Shown here: piece by piece, positions 1 to 8,776 of the stretch
How positions within the stretch are numbered: the first letter of the stretch is position 1
Layout: every line of letters begins with the position of its first letter
Assembly (NCBI GenBank): GCA_017616675.1
Contig: JAFZXR010000017.1
Location: forward strand, 1-15,509
Reading direction: 5' to 3'
Length of the DNA stretch: 15,509 bases
DNA from: Bacteroidales bacterium
GTDB lineage: Bacteria; Bacteroidota; Bacteroidia; Bacteroidales; F082
The notes under the pieces: generated by a model
Told to the model about the DNA's origin: nothing
What the model saw: only the letters and a program-made list of their open reading frames with translations
Database searches by the model: none
Position numbers and translations under genes: made by a program

Positions 1-1082
1 ACATAGATCAGCTTCTTCGGATGGAACTCGTCATAACGCAGTTGAGCGGTTCACAGGTCTTGAGTCATATAAACGGAGGTGCCGTCACGACGCAGCAACA
101 GTTTCTCGTCCAATCCCTCATCGCGGAGGTCACACCACACTGAGTTGTCATCTCTTTGATACAGAACGCCTTTCTTCAAGCCATCCATCACCGTGCTCTT
201 ACCTAAAAGATAGGTCTGCGACTCGTAATAAATCTTGTCGAACGACACTCCGAGACGTTTGTACGTCACGTCAAAGCCTTCGTAAACCCAGTTGTTCATC
301 ATCTCCCAAAGTTGGCGCACCTCTTTGTCGCCGGCCTCCCATTTACGCAGCATCTCGCGAGTCTCCTGCATCAGCAGAGAAGCGTTTTCGGCTTCTGCTT
401 TCGCCTTTTCTTTGTCCTCATCGCTGAGTTGGTCGTAGTTGGCTGGCAGCAGCTGTTTCACTTCTTCTTTGAAATGCTTGTCGAACATCACGTAGAAGTC
501 GCCGATTAGGTGGTCGCCCTTCTTCCCTGTCGATTCCGGAGTGCATCCGTTACCCCATTTCTGCCATGCTATCATGCTCTTGCAGATATGTATTCCGCGG
601 TCGTTCACGAGGTTCACGCGAACCACGTTTTCGCCGTTGGCTTTGAGGATTTCCGACACGCTCCAGCCGAGCAGGTTGTTACGGATATGGCCGAGGTGCA
701 ACGGTTTGTTGGTATTCGGTGAGGAATACTCCACCACTACCGGCTTGCCTGAAACCTCTTTTCGTCCGAATCGTTCGTCGAGATGGTTTTTCTGCATGAA
801 GTCGATCCAATAGCTGTCGGAAATGAGCAGGTTGAGGAAGCCTTTCACCACGTTGTATTTTGCGATGAATGCGCTTTCTTTCATCATCTCTGTTCCGAGC
901 TCATTGGCCAGTGCTTCGGGTGCTTTTCCTGCCATTTTCACGAACGGGAAGACCACGATGGTCATGTCGCCTTCAAATTCGGGGCGAGTCTTCTGGAAGC
1001 TCACGTTTTGCGCAGGAGGTTCCTGTCCGTAGAGTTTCTTGAAGGCATCAACAAAAAGTTGTTTCAAAATCAATTCCAGCAT
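1..1082 (-). CDS. argS: Arginyl-tRNA synthetase, N-terminal part; interrupted by an in-frame TGA and cut by the window edge
   Basis: Class I aminoacyl-tRNA synthetase that charges tRNA-Arg with arginine in the cytoplasm. The start is the ATG at 1082-1080. Residues 1-85 or so form the ArgRS N-terminal additional domain that contacts the tRNA. The catalytic domain follows, with the ArgRS-type HIGH motif HLGH at residues 129-132 inside SSPNTNKPLHLGHIRN, then VNDRGIHICKSM (159-170) and the conserved GTSVYMTQD segment ending near residue 342. The open frame stops at TGA (51-53) after 343 residues, while the family usually has close to 600. Reading through it, bases 50-1 continue in the same frame as TAQLRYDEFHPKKLIYV, which is the expected ArgRS continuation; a glycine normally stands where the TGA is. 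So this is a single-codon nonsense change (GGA to TGA is the simplest), not a natural end. The KMSKS loop and anticodon-binding domain lie outside the window. Identity is certain; whether the gene is functional is not. Confidence 0.93.
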
Positions 1083-1110
1083 AGTAACAAATCGTTAAAA
1101 TATTTGGGTG

Positions 1111-1118
1111 CAAAGATA
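1111..1118 (-). promoter_or_regulatory. Bacteroidota -7 element of an argS promoter
   Basis: On the minus strand this reads TATCTTTG, a full match to the Bacteroidota TAnnTTTG -7 consensus. It lies in the 58-base gap between the RHS gene and argS, about 29 bases before the argS ATG. I do not see a good TTTG -33 element at the usual 19-21 base spacing, so the promoter is incomplete by that test. It suggests argS can be transcribed independently of the RHS cassette upstream. No hairpin terminator is visible in the gap, so read-through from the cassette is also possible. Confidence 0.6.
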
Positions 1119-1140
1119 GTAAAAAAACGCTAATTATTCT

Positions 1141-4100
1141 CTAATTATTTAAAAATAAAGCACGAATTTGACTATAACAATAGTCGGCATCGCTGCCAAA
1201 TTTACTCATCACGCCCTTTAAGTCGAAACCAAGCAGCTTGTCGTTGATTTTGCTTAGCGTTTCGGAGCTTCCGCTGATTGTGACATTGTCGGAAACAATA
1301 TCAAGAGCGCATTCCAGATAAGGCACGATATCCTCCAGATTGTCTTTAGTGATGCCAAAACCGCTGAAAATCTTTCTTCCTGCAAAGAGATTTCCCATGA
1401 TTTTCTTCGATGCCGTCAAGAGCAGAATCTGGTTGTGTTTTTCCTTGCAAAGCATATTGCAGATATTCTTACCATCCTCAGAATCAGTAGGTTGCGTGAA
1501 ATATGAGGTCAGTATCGACTTTGCCAGATTCGATCCGCAGGCATAGAGCACCTCGTCTTTATATTTGTCGGTTTTCATCACGTTCCAGTCCAAGCCATCG
1601 CCGGTGTTTCGTTTGACGAAGCTATTGACGCCGGTCTTGACGGTAGCTCCTGCCACTCCCCCGGCAACCTGCCAAGCCCACGAGCATTCCGACAGCCCTT
1701 CAGTGAGACATCCTTGTATAAAACCTGCGCCAAACGCCAGAGCGCCTTCTGCAAATGAGTCAATTTCCTGGATATTCCATATCACATTGACCGCACCGTT
1801 AAAGATTCCGTACATAAACCATTCAACCCATTCGCCCGACGGGTCGGAATAGCTCAAAGGATTGTTGAAACAGTAAGCATAACGGTTGTAATTCTGCGAA
1901 AAATCAGGGTTTTGGATGTAACTGTCGGGACTCATCATCATCGAGACAAAAGGATCGTATGCTCTGCCATTCATATTAATGATTCCAAAGCCGCGCAAAT
2001 GTTCATGCCCGGTAAAGCCTCTGTCGCACATCAGATCACCACTCGGATTACCCCAGGCATCGTAGCTTGTCCGCTGCACAACGTCGCCTTTTTCATCTGT
2101 AATCAAGCACCACGATTCAAGATTATCTTTGTGGATGTAGAAAATCGAAGAATTGCCTCTATCGTCGGTACAACAAACGGCAAACACGCCCATCGGACCT
2201 TTGAGATATGTGTAAATGACACGACCTCCGCCATCCGTAACATATTCACAGTCACCAGCATACACCTTTTGACGCATTGTACCGTCGACTATTTCAGTCG
2301 AACTGATTCTTTCATGATTAAAGCCATAATCTATTGATAATGAATTATTTCCGGATTTAACAGATGACATCTTATCAAAAGTTGTGTAACTGATATTTTG
2401 GCTCATCCCTGCAAAATCGTCCGAATCGGTCTGCATCTTCTTGATTTCATACGGACAAGCGCCATCGTATTGAGCATCATAGAACACATTGTGTCCGTCG
2501 ATGGTTTTTGAGATGATATTTCCGTAGTCGTCGTAAACCATTTCACCCGTGTTGACTCCGTTGAGACTTATCCCGACAAGGCGGTTGAAAGCGTCGTAGG
2601 TGAAATCTTCGCTTATTCTAGTGCCGACTTTACTCGTCCGGTTTATCAGATTGCCAAATCCGTCGAAACTATACGATAAATTCTGGTAGTGTTTGCCGTT
2701 AAAATCAGTGACGATACCGCTCAGCAGACATGTAAGCTCATCATAGTCACGATGTGTTTCAATACCATTACCGACTTGATAATCAGTGATATAGCCCATC
2801 GCATCGGCTGCATTGGTATGCCACAGCACCGTCTCATTTTGCGGATTTGTCATCGTATTATAATAGCCTGAATTGGAATACGATTTTTGAATCGTCAGTC
2901 CGCTCGGATAAGTCACAAATTCTTCGCGATTTGCTCCATCGTAAGAATAATTGGTAACAAACTCCTCGCCTTTTATCGTCTCTTTAGTTTTAACCAATCT
3001 TAGAAGATCGTCATAATCGTAGGAAACGCTATGCGAATCGCCATAAACGACGCTCGACAGGGTGCCCAGTTTGCCCATTGAACTATCATAAACCCATTGG
3101 GTAACAACGGCATTCCCTCCGTTTTGGTCAGTCTCGCGTCGTTGAACCATCTCGCCACGGTCGTCATACTCATATGTAGTCACGCAATTTTTCGCTGTTT
3201 TTTTCATCTTCAATTCACCGTAAGCATTGTATTCATAATGAGTTTCACCGCTTGACGGGTCCTTCATTTTTGACATATTTCGTCGACCATCATATTCATA
3301 TTCGACTTTGGTCAATGGGTTACCTCCTATTAAAGTATTTTTTAGCTTTCCATCGCTATAATACTCATAATCAATGACATTACCACCAATATCGACAACT
3401 TGGACACGCCAGCCCATCGGGTTATAAGTCTCGACCACAACATGCGAGACGCCATCAGGCGATACTGTGTTTATAGTCTTCTGGAGTCCGTTATAGCTGT
3501 AGTCTTTCACCAAACCGTTCGGATAGACTTCCTCCACTAGTCTGTTATCGTTATCATAAAGATAATAATAACGCTTAACCTCATCGCCAGCGATGTAAGG
3601 CATTGATTTTGAAGCCATATTGCCTCTATCATCATACTGCATATCTACATATATGGCCTCCCCGTTGATTCCGACGGTGACGTCACGCAACAGCTGCCCG
3701 TTTTTATTGTAAAACGACATCTTTTCGGCGTATCCCGATGTCTTCTCCCAAGTGTAATAAGATGCATCGGCCGGTGCGTTTTTATTACCGTCGGCCCAAC
3801 GTCGTGCCTTGACATTCTTAGTACCATCGGGCAGAACCATCTCCTTGGTAATCTCGAACGGATCTGACTCAATATCAGTTGCAAATTGGTTGTAATCCAC
3901 TGTCGACAATACATTACCATAGTCATTATCATAAAGCACGTTGACCGCCCAGCCGTTTTCGTTGATCTTGGATGTCGAAAATCGATAGTTATATTCTTTG
4001 CCATATTCCGTCCTCGTCACCCGTTGATTACGCTCCGACGGCGATGTCAGCGACTGCTGTATGACATGGCCAAGTTCGTCGTACGAATACTCGGCGACAA

Positions 4101-7100
4101 TCTTAAGCGGATCGGCATAATTCATCGAGGTGTTTGGCAAGACTGTTCTTTTCGTAACTTGATATGGGTTGGCGCCCGAATACTCCATGATCTCGCATTC
4201 GCCCACTTCGTCATTGTCGTCATAATGCATTGATTTCCTGACAGTTGAAAGGCGTGATACCACCCATTGCGAAAGATTGTTATCATACGAAAAATCATTT
4301 GTCGCCCAATAAGAACAAGAAGCGGCGTCATCGCCGAGATAACTGCCGTCAACACCATCGACAGACCGACTTATATTGACTATATCGGAATACAAATCAC
4401 CAGACATATCACTTTGATAATCAATATTTTGTATATTCGTTTTTAAAATCGAACCAGGCGCACCGCTGTCATACAAAACTGATTTTTTTGTCGTCATCAA
4501 AGGCATTATCACCTTATCATTATGTGAGCAAATGTATCTGTCGTAATGATACTGTTCTGACGATACAACTTGATTGTTATTGTCGTATTTTGTCAGCATT
4601 TCGGGTAATAAAACATAGCTGTCATCCATCATATCGAGGTCTTTTTCAAGCAAAGACCTTTCATGTATCATATTGTTAATCAGCAACTTACGCTCAGATG
4701 TTTCAAAACCGAGAAGACCACGTCCTTTTGTATGATAAAAAGCATTGTCATACGAATATTGTGTCACAAACGGTTTGTCGTTTAAGTAAACCGTATCGGC
4801 TGCAAGAGCTCGAACTGGTAATGCCACAGTTCTTATATCATCGCTAACGCATTGATAATCATAGTTATAAAAATCATCATCCGGTATCATGTATTCATAT
4901 TTAAAACCATGAGCAGCGCCCATTCCATCAGTGATACGTTCCACACCGTATTTTGAAGAGTGAGGATTCAGCGACACAATTTTAGGGATTTCGCTGCTTA
5001 CCGGATTGTTTCTGACACTTCCGAGAATGCTCGCGTTTTCGTGTCCCAGGAAATTACCTATATGGATATACTGATGAGAGTTGTTGATATTTGTATAAAA
5101 ATAACGTATGTCGCTGAACTCGCAGCTATTTTCAGCATTTTTGCGCGGCTGGAATCCCACCTCAAGACGATAGTTGCCTCCGGTGTTTTTAAAAACGCCG
5201 ACATCGGTTTTGCCATCACCGTCAAAATCGACGGTTCTGATAGTTACCGAAGGCGACGACAAAGCTTTCAACGAACAGTAATATCTGTCGACGGGTGCCA
5301 AAGTAACGCCTCTGAGCAGATTGTTATCCATACATGAGATTGGTGTCGTAAAGCCGCGACCTGTCGAGAATGCGATTTTCCAATAGGTTCGGTTGTCGTA
5401 TTTCAACAAATCGGTATAGCCGTCACCGTTGAAATCGCCGGGAAACAGAAAGTCATCGCTGTCGAAAATATCATCCGCCCTCAGGTGGTAAAACACGTAC
5501 AGGCCGTTTCTTTTGATGATTTTCGCTGTCACCGAGGAATTCTCCATAAGATACATAATTTCGGAGCATCCGTCGCCGTTGACATCTTCCACGAAGACAC
5601 GCTCCGGGACGAACGTGTACGATTCAACACCAAGCGTTTGCGTCAATAGACTGTTGTTCTCGTAATAAACATATCGCGGATAATAAGTACTGTAATAGCC
5701 GTCGTTGTTATGTTCAAGGAAGAACCCTACCCTCCTATTGCCTAAAAAATCGCCCGGATAAACCGTAAAAAACCTGCTACTGCTATATTCTCCAAGATAA
5801 GAAAAAGTGTTACCCTTATTCAGATAGACACATATTTTCGACTTCCAGCTGCTGTTCTCACTATAATCGGCATAATATGGCACTACATCATCGCGTCCAT
5901 CGCCATCAAAATCAACGACATACACCCATTCAAGAGTTTTGTCGAAACTGAAACTATAGAAAGCGTTTGCGTCGAAAATGCCGCCTCCTTTATTAATATA
6001 AACAGACGCCTGAACATTCGACGGATAAGTGTTGCTCAGCTTATACGGGACAGTGATCACATCGGAAAGGCCGTCGCCGTTGAAATCGCCGACAAATGGC
6101 ACCTTGTTGAAGACATTCTGACTCAATGGATAAGACAATAATTTATCTGGGTAATGGCTGCTTTTGTTCCAACTTATTATCGTTGGATTCAGTTTCATTC
6201 CATTTGCCGACAGACCTATTGTTTTGAGTCTGTAATACATTGATTTATAATCGTTTGAATAACTTCCTGGCTCTAGATAAGTGAACGAATAATCATACAA
6301 AATGTCTCCCGAAACCATGTTTTTAATGGTTATGTTTTTCAAAATCTTTTTGATTTGAACTACATTTCCATAAACATAAAACGATTCTTCATCGAGTCGG
6401 TCGTCGTAGATAAAACTCACACGATACATCGAGGTCAGTCCGGCGCGGTCGTTGAGGGTATAGTCGATGCTTCCGACATATGACTCACCTGTACTATGGT
6501 TCTCTAAATAATTGAATATTATTGAGTTACCATCAGGGTCAGTGATCTTGTTGACGTGCCACATCAATGCTGTGTTATTAAGGTTTTGCGGCTCGACTCT
6601 CGAGTCGGTGGTGCCGCCATACTCCCAAACAGTGCCGTCGCTTTTATGGACAACGAACCGCGCCGGGCCGTTGTAACCCTCGGTAAACGCTACGATCTTG
6701 CTCATCTCGTCAATCTCTGTCTTATAAACCGAGCCGTTACCACCGTAGGTGCCCGAACATAGCATAAGCCGCTTGCCGTCGAGGACAAATCTATCATCGG
6801 TAAAATTCACAACAGATTGATTATCATCGTGATACAACGTCCGACCAGTCCTGGTTATCGATGACAATCCCGACAGGTTCCACCCCCAGCCGAGCAGTCC
6901 GTTCCCAGCCTGATTGTTATAGGTCACGGTTATTTGCGGAGTCATATTGCCAATGCCCGGAGGCATCATTATTGGGATGGAATAGACGGCTGCGCCAAGA
7001 TCGCTGACATTCAGCTGACCCGGGAGAGCTCCTACGACTCCGTCTTTATTAGATGTCGCCGGGCCTCCTATCAAGCCTTCATCGGGCGGGAAAACACCGA

Positions 7101-7305
7101 ATCTGTTGATAGAGAACATCGCCGAATGTCCTTCCTGCGGGTTACAGTGAAACCCGGGCAGCATCTTAATCGACGTCGATGCTTCGCATAATAAATTCTC
7201 GTCTTTCGGAATCTCAGCATCGAGTTCCATATAAGTCTGCTGACAAGTCTGCGAGCACAATGACGACGCGACTGACAACATTATTATTAAAATAATCTTT
7301 TTCAT
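1141..7305 (-). CDS. Large secreted SpvB/FG-GAP/RHS-repeat protein with a unique C-terminal tip
   Basis: Predicted exported protein of 2054 residues. Order of parts: a Sec signal peptide (1 to about 18); a short segment at 42-68 with LPGFHC and SAMFSI that resembles the small GFH motif domain common in secreted Bacteroidota proteins; an SpvB/TcdB-type N-terminal domain (about 90-390, including YNNQAGNGLLGWGW near 129-142 and SSITRTGRT); five FG-GAP/VCBS calcium-type motifs D-x-N/D-G-D-G-x-x-D/E near 407, 465, 574, 624 and 693; GRGLLGF at 861-867, typical of the middle region of SpvB/TcdB proteins; many YD repeats from about 1070 to 1660 (YDDRGN, YDAFNRL, YDDYGN); and the RHS-associated core (about 1690-1824: IHKDN, SYDAWGNP, GFTGHEHL, NMNGRAYDP, NNPLSYSDPSG). 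In related RHS and Tc C proteins such a core closes a shell and cleaves itself near DPxG; that is inferred here. After it come a Gly/Ala-rich stretch (about 1840-1900) and an unrecognised tip (about 1900-2054). It has no T9SS sorting domain. Stop codon TAG. It lies 11 bases after the small gene before it. Toxin, adhesin or wall-associated roles are all possible. Confidence 0.9.
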   Translation of the reverse strand: MKKIILIIMLSVASSLCSQTCQQTYMELDAEIPKDENLLCEASTSIKMLPGFHCNPQEGHSAMFSINRFGVFPPDEGLIGGPATSNKDGVVGALPGQLNVSDLGAAVYSIPIMMPPGIGNMTPQITVTYNNQAGNGLLGWGWNLSGLSSITRTGRTLYHDDNQSVVNFTDDRFVLDGKRLMLCSGTYGGNGSVYKTEIDEMSKIVAFTEGYNGPARFVVHKSDGTVWEYGGTTDSRVEPQNLNNTALMWHVNKITDPDGNSIIFNYLENHSTGESYVGSIDYTLNDRAGLTSMYRVSFIYDDRLDEESFYVYGNVVQIKKILKNITIKNMVSGDILYDYSFTYLEPGSYSNDYKSMYYRLKTIGLSANGMKLNPTIISWNKSSHYPDKLLSYPLSQNVFNKVPFVGDFNGDGLSDVITVPYKLSNTYPSNVQASVYINKGGGIFDANAFYSFSFDKTLEWVYVVDFDGDGRDDVVPYYADYSENSSWKSKICVYLNKGNTFSYLGEYSSSRFFTVYPGDFLGNRRVGFFLEHNNDGYYSTYYPRYVYYENNSLLTQTLGVESYTFVPERVFVEDVNGDGCSEIMYLMENSSVTAKIIKRNGLYVFYHLRADDIFDSDDFLFPGDFNGDGYTDLLKYDNRTYWKIAFSTGRGFTTPISCMDNNLLRGVTLAPVDRYYCSLKALSSPSVTIRTVDFDGDGKTDVGVFKNTGGNYRLEVGFQPRKNAENSCEFSDIRYFYTNINNSHQYIHIGNFLGHENASILGSVRNNPVSSEIPKIVSLNPHSSKYGVERITDGMGAAHGFKYEYMIPDDDFYNYDYQCVSDDIRTVALPVRALAADTVYLNDKPFVTQYSYDNAFYHTKGRGLLGFETSERKLLINNMIHERSLLEKDLDMMDDSYVLLPEMLTKYDNNNQVVSSEQYHYDRYICSHNDKVIMPLMTTKKSVLYDSGAPGSILKTNIQNIDYQSDMSGDLYSDIVNISRSVDGVDGSYLGDDAASCSYWATNDFSYDNNLSQWVVSRLSTVRKSMHYDDNDEVGECEIMEYSGANPYQVTKRTVLPNTSMNYADPLKIVAEYSYDELGHVIQQSLTSPSERNQRVTRTEYGKEYNYRFSTSKINENGWAVNVLYDNDYGNVLSTVDYNQFATDIESDPFEITKEMVLPDGTKNVKARRWADGNKNAPADASYYTWEKTSGYAEKMSFYNKNGQLLRDVTVGINGEAIYVDMQYDDRGNMASKSMPYIAGDEVKRYYYLYDNDNRLVEEVYPNGLVKDYSYNGLQKTINTVSPDGVSHVVVETYNPMGWRVQVVDIGGNVIDYEYYSDGKLKNTLIGGNPLTKVEYEYDGRRNMSKMKDPSSGETHYEYNAYGELKMKKTAKNCVTTYEYDDRGEMVQRRETDQNGGNAVVTQWVYDSSMGKLGTLSSVVYGDSHSVSYDYDDLLRLVKTKETIKGEEFVTNYSYDGANREEFVTYPSGLTIQKSYSNSGYYNTMTNPQNETVLWHTNAADAMGYITDYQVGNGIETHRDYDELTCLLSGIVTDFNGKHYQNLSYSFDGFGNLINRTSKVGTRISEDFTYDAFNRLVGISLNGVNTGEMVYDDYGNIISKTIDGHNVFYDAQYDGACPYEIKKMQTDSDDFAGMSQNISYTTFDKMSSVKSGNNSLSIDYGFNHERISSTEIVDGTMRQKVYAGDCEYVTDGGGRVIYTYLKGPMGVFAVCCTDDRGNSSIFYIHKDNLESWCLITDEKGDVVQRTSYDAWGNPSGDLMCDRGFTGHEHLRGFGIINMNGRAYDPFVSMMMSPDSYIQNPDFSQNYNRYAYCFNNPLSYSDPSGEWVEWFMYGIFNGAVNVIWNIQEIDSFAEGALAFGAGFIQGCLTEGLSECSWAWQVAGGVAGATVKTGVNSFVKRNTGDGLDWNVMKTDKYKDEVLYACGSNLAKSILTSYFTQPTDSEDGKNICNMLCKEKHNQILLLTASKKIMGNLFAGRKIFSGFGITKDNLEDIVPYLECALDIVSDNVTISGSSETLSKINDKLLGFDLKGVMSKFGSDADYCYSQIRALFLNN

Positions 7306-7316
7306 AAACTACAGTT

Positions 7317-7745
7317 TTATTGTTTTAAAACTATCTTTGAAATAATATCATCGCCGTTGGTGATCTTCAACAGATACACACCCGCGGGATGATCTCCAAC
7401 ATCAATGTCGGTCTCGAATTCAAATATTTCGCCGGCCGATATCAGCACGCCGTTGATATCGTACAGTTCATAGCTCGAGTTTTCGTTTTTGATGTCTGCC
7501 GGAATCAGCACCTTAAAGCTTCCGTCTGTCGGATTCGGATACACTCTCACCTCTTTGTCAGAAATAGTGTTTCCTTGATCTTCCACGAGTTTTCGCACTC
7601 CCTGACAATCAGTTGTCACCATCCTGCCGATTCTGTTGCCGTCAGCATCATAATCAAACACGAGACATCTCTGCGCAAAAGCTTTATTATTGAAAACAAA
7701 AGACAATAGAAGCGCTAGAAATATCAAATAATATTTCGTTTCCAT
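7317..7745 (-). CDS. Small secreted protein with one YD-like motif and a T9SS type-A sorting domain
   Basis: Protein of 142 residues. A signal peptide spans residues 1-24 (hydrophobic LIFLALLLSFVF, probable cleavage at AFA-Q). The mature N-terminus holds VFDYDADGNRIGRMV (29-43), which looks like a single RHS/YD repeat unit (YDxxGNR). From about residue 67 it is a typical T9SS C-terminal sorting domain: VYPNPTDGSFKV, YELYDINGVL, PAGVYLLKI and a basic end IVLKQ. Known family knowledge says such domains direct proteins across the outer membrane through T9SS and are then cleaved and attached to the surface. The gene is nearly all export signal plus one repeat and sits 11 bases before the RHS gene, so a role in export or anchoring of the RHS protein is plausible but inferred. 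It could instead be a remnant of a larger protein. Start ATG at 7745. Confidence 0.85.
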   Translation of the reverse strand: METKYYLIFLALLLSFVFNNKAFAQRCLVFDYDADGNRIGRMVTTDCQGVRKLVEDQGNTISDKEVRVYPNPTDGSFKVLIPADIKNENSSYELYDINGVLISAGEIFEFETDIDVGDHPAGVYLLKITNGDDIISKIVLKQ

Positions 7746-7765
7746 AGCAAATATGTTTTTGATGG

Positions 7766-8752
7766 TTACTTACTATTTCTCAAGCAATCAATGATTGACC
7801 GTTGGTTTTCAAGCTCCCGCTGCAGTTCAATAGTGTATAGAGTGAGTTCTTCTATCTTTTTCAGCAGGATTCCTTCCATCTCGACCACATTATAACCATT
7901 CTCAAGTACAGCAGCCTCCGACGGAACGTCGGGAAGATGTCCGTTGGCCTGAATATATTCCTCTAAATCGCTGAGCGGCAAGAGGTTATACTCATTTGAA
8001 AAGACATCGTCGTGCCACTCTCCGACTTCTTTCACAAACACCTCGCTCGTGAGTATGCCTCCTTTCACTGCCAAAGCGTAGTCGTAATCGCCTGCGTAGT
8101 CATTGTCGATATTGACTCCCACCTTGCCGCTCAGTTTGATGTTACCTGCATCGAAAAACATCGCGTCGTCGGCTGCCGTGATACGCATCCCCTCTTTCGA
8201 GACTACAATTTTATGCTTGTCGTCGTAAAACTGCAAAAACGCGTTTTTGTTGGTTTTGTTTGACGTCTCCAATATCAATCCGGCATCCTCGTTCGAGTCG
8301 GCCAACATGTGCAGCTTTGCCTGAGGATTGGTGACATTGCCTATACCTATCTTGCCAGTCGTTGACAGACCGCTTGAAGAACCGACAAACAAGGTCGGTT
8401 TGTTGCTGTTAAAGCCCACCATCAAGCTGCCTGAATAATTGTTAATCAACGCTTTAGCTTCGGCATCACCCATGCCGCTTCCGATAACAACGGCGTTGGT
8501 GGCTTTAGCCCAGGCGAACTTTCCTAACGCGAACGAGGCGGCGCCATACGTCTTGTTCGCTTGCCCGACAGCCAACGAATTAGCTCCATTTGTGATGTTA
8601 CACATTCCAACCGTGGCCGAATAGTTGCCCTTCGCCTGGTTCTGCGATGTTCCCGATGGCCCGCACAAATCGCAGCCACCCTTGTCCTGCGCTCTTGTCA
8701 CGCCACCAAGGGCAAGCGACAAGACCATAAATAATAAAATACGTGGTTTCAT
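7766..8752 (-). CDS. Secreted protein with YadA-like head repeats and a tail-fibre-like C-terminus
   Basis: Protein of 328 residues with a signal peptide (1 to about 21, cleavage near TRA-Q). Just after it is a Cys pair (CDLC). Residues about 43-95 carry short repeats ending in hydrophobic-x-hydrophobic-G (SATVG, SLAVG, SFALG, AVVIGSG), the pattern of trimeric YadA-like left-handed beta-roll heads. The middle (about 130-240) resembles phage tail-fibre and spike stalks (KIGIGNVTNPQAKLHM, GKVGVNID, YALAVKGGILTSEV). The C-terminus from about residue 246 (WHDDVF, LLPLSDLEEYI, NGHLPDVPS, NVVEMEGILLKKIEELTLYTIELQ) is a domain common in Bacteroidota, placed near the S74-type chaperone end of tail spikes; it ends in a likely coiled coil. 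Trimerisation is inferred from these families. No T9SS sorting domain is seen. It lies 24 and 20 bases from its neighbours in the same operon. Substrate or partner unknown. Confidence 0.85.
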   Translation of the reverse strand: MKPRILLFMVLSLALGGVTRAQDKGGCDLCGPSGTSQNQAKGNYSATVGMCNITNGANSLAVGQANKTYGAASFALGKFAWAKATNAVVIGSGMGDAEAKALINNYSGSLMVGFNSNKPTLFVGSSSGLSTTGKIGIGNVTNPQAKLHMLADSNEDAGLILETSNKTNKNAFLQFYDDKHKIVVSKEGMRITAADDAMFFDAGNIKLSGKVGVNIDNDYAGDYDYALAVKGGILTSEVFVKEVGEWHDDVFSNEYNLLPLSDLEEYIQANGHLPDVPSEAAVLENGYNVVEMEGILLKKIEELTLYTIELQRELENQRSIIDCLRNSK

Positions 8753-8776
8753 AATAAAACAAATTGAAAGTTAATA

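Noticed and set aside
51..53. Reassignment of UGA to glycine (as in Absconditabacteria/Gracilibacteria) or selenocysteine
   Set aside because: Only one in-frame TGA in about 4,400 codons, the genes are clearly of Bacteroidota type, and no selenocysteine is expected in ArgRS. A point mutation or sequence error is far simpler.
783..1133. Open frame of 116 codons on the plus strand over argS
   Set aside because: Shadow of the argS frame with no protein-like pattern; argS is certain on the other strand.
1141..7305. CRISPR or tandem DNA repeats in the RHS gene
   Set aside because: The repeats are protein-level YD and FG-GAP motifs with divergent DNA; there are no equal-length repeats with spacers.
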